Shown here: piece after piece, positions 61,474-64,000 of the stretch
How the letters are laid out: each line of letters starts with the position of its first letter
Position numbering within the stretch: the first letter of the stretch is position 1
Assembly: GCF_044962685.1 (NCBI RefSeq)
Contig: NZ_JBBKTX010000003.1
Coordinates: 124,001 to 188,000, forward strand
Reading direction: 5' to 3'
Length of the DNA: 64,000 nt
From: Oceanobacter antarcticus
GTDB lineage: Bacteria; Pseudomonadota; Gammaproteobacteria; Pseudomonadales; Oceanobacteraceae
The notes under the pieces: model-generated
What the model saw: only the letters and a program-made list of their open reading frames with translations
Database searches by the model: none
What the model was told of the DNA's origin: nothing
Position numbers and translations under genes: made by a program

Positions 61474-62988
61474 CTAGAGTGACTCAACAAACTGGATCAG
61501 ATAACGGCGCTCTGCGGCGCTTAAATGGGTAAATCTCTGCCGGGCCGCCAGTGCTTCACCGCCATGCCAGAGAATCGCTTCCTCTATGCTGCTGGCGCGG
61601 CCATCATGCAAATACTGCTTGCTGCCGTTGACCTGCCCCATCAAACCGGTTCCCCACAGCGGCGCGGTACGCCATTCGCTACCGCTGGCAGCAAAGTCTG
61701 GACGCCCGTCAGCCAGTTCCGGCCCCATGTCGTGCAGCAGCAAGTCGGTGTACGGCCAGATACGTTGGTTACCCAAATGTGGCTGTGCACTACTGGCCGC
61801 CGTGGTATAGCCCGGCTGATGGCAAGCGGCACAGCCGCTGGTGTAAAAAAAGGGTCGTCCTTTCCGGACATCGGCATTATCAACATTCCGGCGTGTGGGA
61901 ACACCCAGATTGCGAGTGAAATTCGTGACCAGGCGCAAAAGATTATCAGGTAGTTCTAATCCCTGACTATTATTTCCATTTCTTTGCTTTTGGCACAGCG
62001 GCTGCTGCTCAGTACAGGGCTGGAACGGAAACAGTGGATTACTGATACCAATATCGTTGGCAAATGCGGAAGCAACGATCATATCCATATTGGAGCGATT
62101 GGCCTTGTGGCCAAAACGACCCGCTTGCCAGCGTTGGCTTCTGGCGTCCCAAACCCGGTTCTGACGGCCCGAGATACCATCACCGTCGGCATCATCCGGA
62201 TCGGCCAGAGCCTCCAGATCAGCCTGCGGAATCAGCTCCAGCAACCCCATGCCATGAATCGGCGGCGCGTTTCTCAAGCTGAAACGGGTGTTCGTATCAA
62301 ACGCGCCATAAGCCACGTAACGCAGATCCAGCTCGGGTTTGCGCAGTGTTATCTGACGGCCATCCGGATATACAAAGGCCTGTTCATGCCATTTCACATA
62401 AGCATACGCTTCCGGCGCTACCTGCTGTTGCTCCGCTATAGCGACCGGCGAGGCCTGGCGCAACTGATGCAACAGGGCAATGGACTGGGTTTGTAACTGG
62501 TCACCATAAACAGGATCCGGTATCACTCCAGCGTGACTATTGGCCGCCGCAGTCATGGCAGCGGCATCATCCAGCACCACACTCATACGTACCAGTGGCC
62601 CAAACAAGGGCGTTTCGGAATCGTCTGGCATCCGGCTTTTACCACCACGAATATGGCAGGCCAGACAGCCGCGAGCGTTATAAATCGGCCCCAGGCCATC
62701 ACGGGCATCGGTAATCGTCGGTGCCTTGACCCAAGGCTGGTGCGCCAGCGCCCGGCCCGCATAAAACTGCGGCCGCTCGTCATCGGGCAAGTTCGGCGTC
62801 ACCTTGTCCAATGCCGGAAACGGGATTATCGACGTCGTCGCATCGCCACCCGGCCTGGCTTCAGCAGGATCAGGTGGCGGCACCTCGGTATCGGAACAAC
62901 CACTGGTTGAAGCCATCAGCACGGCCAGAACACAAACGCCAAAAAGCCGGGACAAGCCCGGCTTATGGTGAAAACAGAGACTGCGCAT
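61474..62988 (-). CDS. Di-haem thiol-oxidoreductase-like lipoprotein (DUF1111)
   Basis: 504 residues. Signal peptide ending SGC (lipobox). Two haem-binding CxxCH: RGCLACHIRGGKS and SGCAACHQPGYTT, typical of DUF1111. WDARSQRWQAGRFGHKANRSNMDMIVASAFANDIGISNP is the conserved central block. Probably a periplasmic or outer-membrane electron-transfer partner of the imelysin proteins in iron handling; inferred from the recurring cluster. Confidence 0.92.
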   Translation of the reverse strand: MRSLCFHHKPGLSRLFGVCVLAVLMASTSGCSDTEVPPPDPAEARPGGDATTSIIPFPALDKVTPNLPDDERPQFYAGRALAHQPWVKAPTITDARDGLGPIYNARGCLACHIRGGKSRMPDDSETPLFGPLVRMSVVLDDAAAMTAAANSHAGVIPDPVYGDQLQTQSIALLHQLRQASPVAIAEQQQVAPEAYAYVKWHEQAFVYPDGRQITLRKPELDLRYVAYGAFDTNTRFSLRNAPPIHGMGLLELIPQADLEALADPDDADGDGISGRQNRVWDARSQRWQAGRFGHKANRSNMDMIVASAFANDIGISNPLFPFQPCTEQQPLCQKQRNGNNSQGLELPDNLLRLVTNFTRNLGVPTRRNVDNADVRKGRPFFYTSGCAACHQPGYTTAASSAQPHLGNQRIWPYTDLLLHDMGPELADGRPDFAASGSEWRTAPLWGTGLMGQVNGSKQYLHDGRASSIEEAILWHGGEALAARQRFTHLSAAERRYLIQFVESL

Positions 62989-63025
62989 TACTCAGCCCCT
63001 GCTAACAGGTGATCAACCATCGATA

Positions 63026-64000
63026 TTAACACTCAGTGGTTGGATCAGAAGTATCACACTCAGAGGCATCCACATCCACAACCGTTTCGCCGTCAATATC
63101 CAGCGCGTCAGCCACATCCGCAATCACCGATGACTGAGCGTTCAATGCCTTGATGGCATCGTAGGCTGGTTCACTGCTGGTCGCTTCAATGATCTGGACG
63201 TCAAAAGGCGTACCGGCACGGGCCAGAGTATCGATTGCCACATAAGCCGTTTGAGTCGTGGCCAAAGCCGCTTCCATGCTGCTGGCCAGTTCCGTCAAAT
63301 CGGCATCAGCCAGATAATCATCAAGACCATAACCGCTGACTGCGTTGGTAGTAACGTCATCTGTGCCATCCAGCGTGCTGTCGTAACCGGCGTATTCACC
63401 GTAGTAGCTGTTGGAAACACCCTCGGCATCCAGCCAGATATCACGGTGAGTGTTATCCGAGAAGCAGGAATGTTCGTCTTCCTGAGAGTTGGAAGAAAAG
63501 GCAATCTGCATCCGCTCGCCGGCCAATTCACCTTCAGACAAAGTGCCCATCCCGGTGAGGATTTCGGCCAGTTTCTGCTTGGCTTCGTCTTCGGTGCTGA
63601 TGGTGGTAAAAGCAGTGCGGTATGAAGCGCCTTCGGCCCAGCCGTCACGGACTGTGGTTAAATCGTCGATCAGCTTCTGTACGGCCATTTCCATAAATTT
63701 GTGACGACGGTTGGACAAATTGCTGCTGTCGTAAGTGTCGGTCTCAGAGTAACCCTCAGCCAGATCGCTCAGAGGACGATCACCACCTTCCGCGTAGTTA
63801 GTAGCGGTATTGGCTTTCACCGCCTCATCACGATCCGTACCATCAGTGGTTTCACCATCATTGTTCAGATCCTGGCCCCACAGCAAGAACTCAATGGCGT
63901 GGTATCCGGCAATCACGTCGTGCTCGTCATCAGCGGTGGCGGTATTAGCCAGCAGGTCGGCGCTAATGTCGATGCTGGTATTGCCAATGATGTTATTCGA
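63026..64000 (-). CDS. Imelysin-family peptidase, IcmP-like, cut by window edge
   Basis: At least 324 residues; the 5' end is outside the window and the frame is still open at base 64000 (an internal GTG at 63916 is not the true start). VIAGYHAIEFLLWGQDLNNDG contains the GxHxxE metal motif of imelysin/IcmP/IrpA. Later SSNSQEDEHSCFSDNTHRDIW is the other conserved block. Secreted acidic protein. First gene of the cluster; the promoter and any Fur site are therefore not visible. Confidence 0.92.
   Translation of the reverse strand, partial: SNNIIGNTSIDISADLLANTATADDEHDVIAGYHAIEFLLWGQDLNNDGETTDGTDRDEAVKANTATNYAEGGDRPLSDLAEGYSETDTYDSSNLSNRRHKFMEMAVQKLIDDLTTVRDGWAEGASYRTAFTTISTEDEAKQKLAEILTGMGTLSEGELAGERMQIAFSSNSQEDEHSCFSDNTHRDIWLDAEGVSNSYYGEYAGYDSTLDGTDDVTTNAVSGYGLDDYLADADLTELASSMEAALATTQTAYVAIDTLARAGTPFDVQIIEATSSEPAYDAIKALNAQSSVIADVADALDIDGETVVDVDASECDTSDPTTEC

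Noticed and set aside
1..64000. CRISPR arrays, tRNA, rRNA or intact insertion sequences
   Set aside because: Looked for; no regular spaced repeats, cloverleaf-like genes, rRNA stretches or IS transposases were seen.

Overview
The window holds two unlike blocks of a gammaproteobacterial chromosome. The assignment rests on the secB–rhodanese–gpmI–envC–ctpA–polysaccharide deacetylase neighbourhood, the imelysin/di-haem lipoprotein cluster and the lipid-catabolic genes; species cannot be told. The gene content suggests an aerobic, probably aquatic, lipid- or hydrocarbon-using bacterium.

Bases 1 to about 19,834 are most of a Mu-like (transposable) prophage of the B3 type, written on the minus strand and running off the left edge. 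From right to left: cleavable S24 repressor (plus strand), an operator region, Ner-like regulator, two small genes, transposase A (DDE), target-activator ATPase B, a tightly overlapping early operon of small genes (DUF3164, GemA and others), Mor-type activator, an AT-rich insert gene, amidase endolysin with a possible RBS-masking hairpin, small lysis-region genes, then packaging and head genes (gp26, gp27/DUF3486, large terminase, DUF935 portal, F-like minor head protein). The F-like protein carries an extra C-terminal domain with an HELAH zincin signature. Left of it, where the scaffold/protease and major head genes would be expected, lies an AT-rich stretch of short genes. Three promoters there each have a palindrome filling the -35/-10 spacer. 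This looks like a moron (accessory) island. One of its small genes appears frameshifted.

Bases 20,090 to 51,024 are a large catabolic and envelope region. DUF1329 (two copies), DUF1302 outer-membrane barrel, YCF48-like periplasmic protein and an RND/MMPL transporter resemble a trans-envelope route for a hydrophobic compound. They are interleaved with an acyl-CoA dehydrogenase, an SDR and a thiolase-like enzyme. A divergent MalT-type LuxR regulator sits in the middle. To its right follow ETF-QO, EtfA and EtfB, an SDR with a strong palindrome-bearing promoter, and a five-gene operon (acyl-CoA dehydrogenase, saccharopine-dehydrogenase-like reductase, enoyl-CoA hydratase-like, acyl-CoA ligase, medium-chain reductase). 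Diverging from that operon is a multifunctional beta-oxidation protein with its thiolase. Together they could import, activate and beta-oxidise an unusual acyl substrate and pass the electrons to ubiquinone. The substrate is not identifiable from sequence.

Bases 51,276 to 57,692 are housekeeping: secB, rhodanese, gpmI, envC, C-terminal processing protease and divergent polysaccharide deacetylase. Bases 57,803 to 64,000, on the minus strand, are a porin and an imelysin / di-haem DUF1111 / DUF1513 / imelysin cluster of the kind linked to iron handling; its first gene runs off the right edge. I saw no tRNA, rRNA, CRISPR array or intact insertion sequence. A 265-bp MITE-like element with degenerate inverted ends lies beside the LuxR regulator, and a fragment of its end lies about 11.7 kb away.
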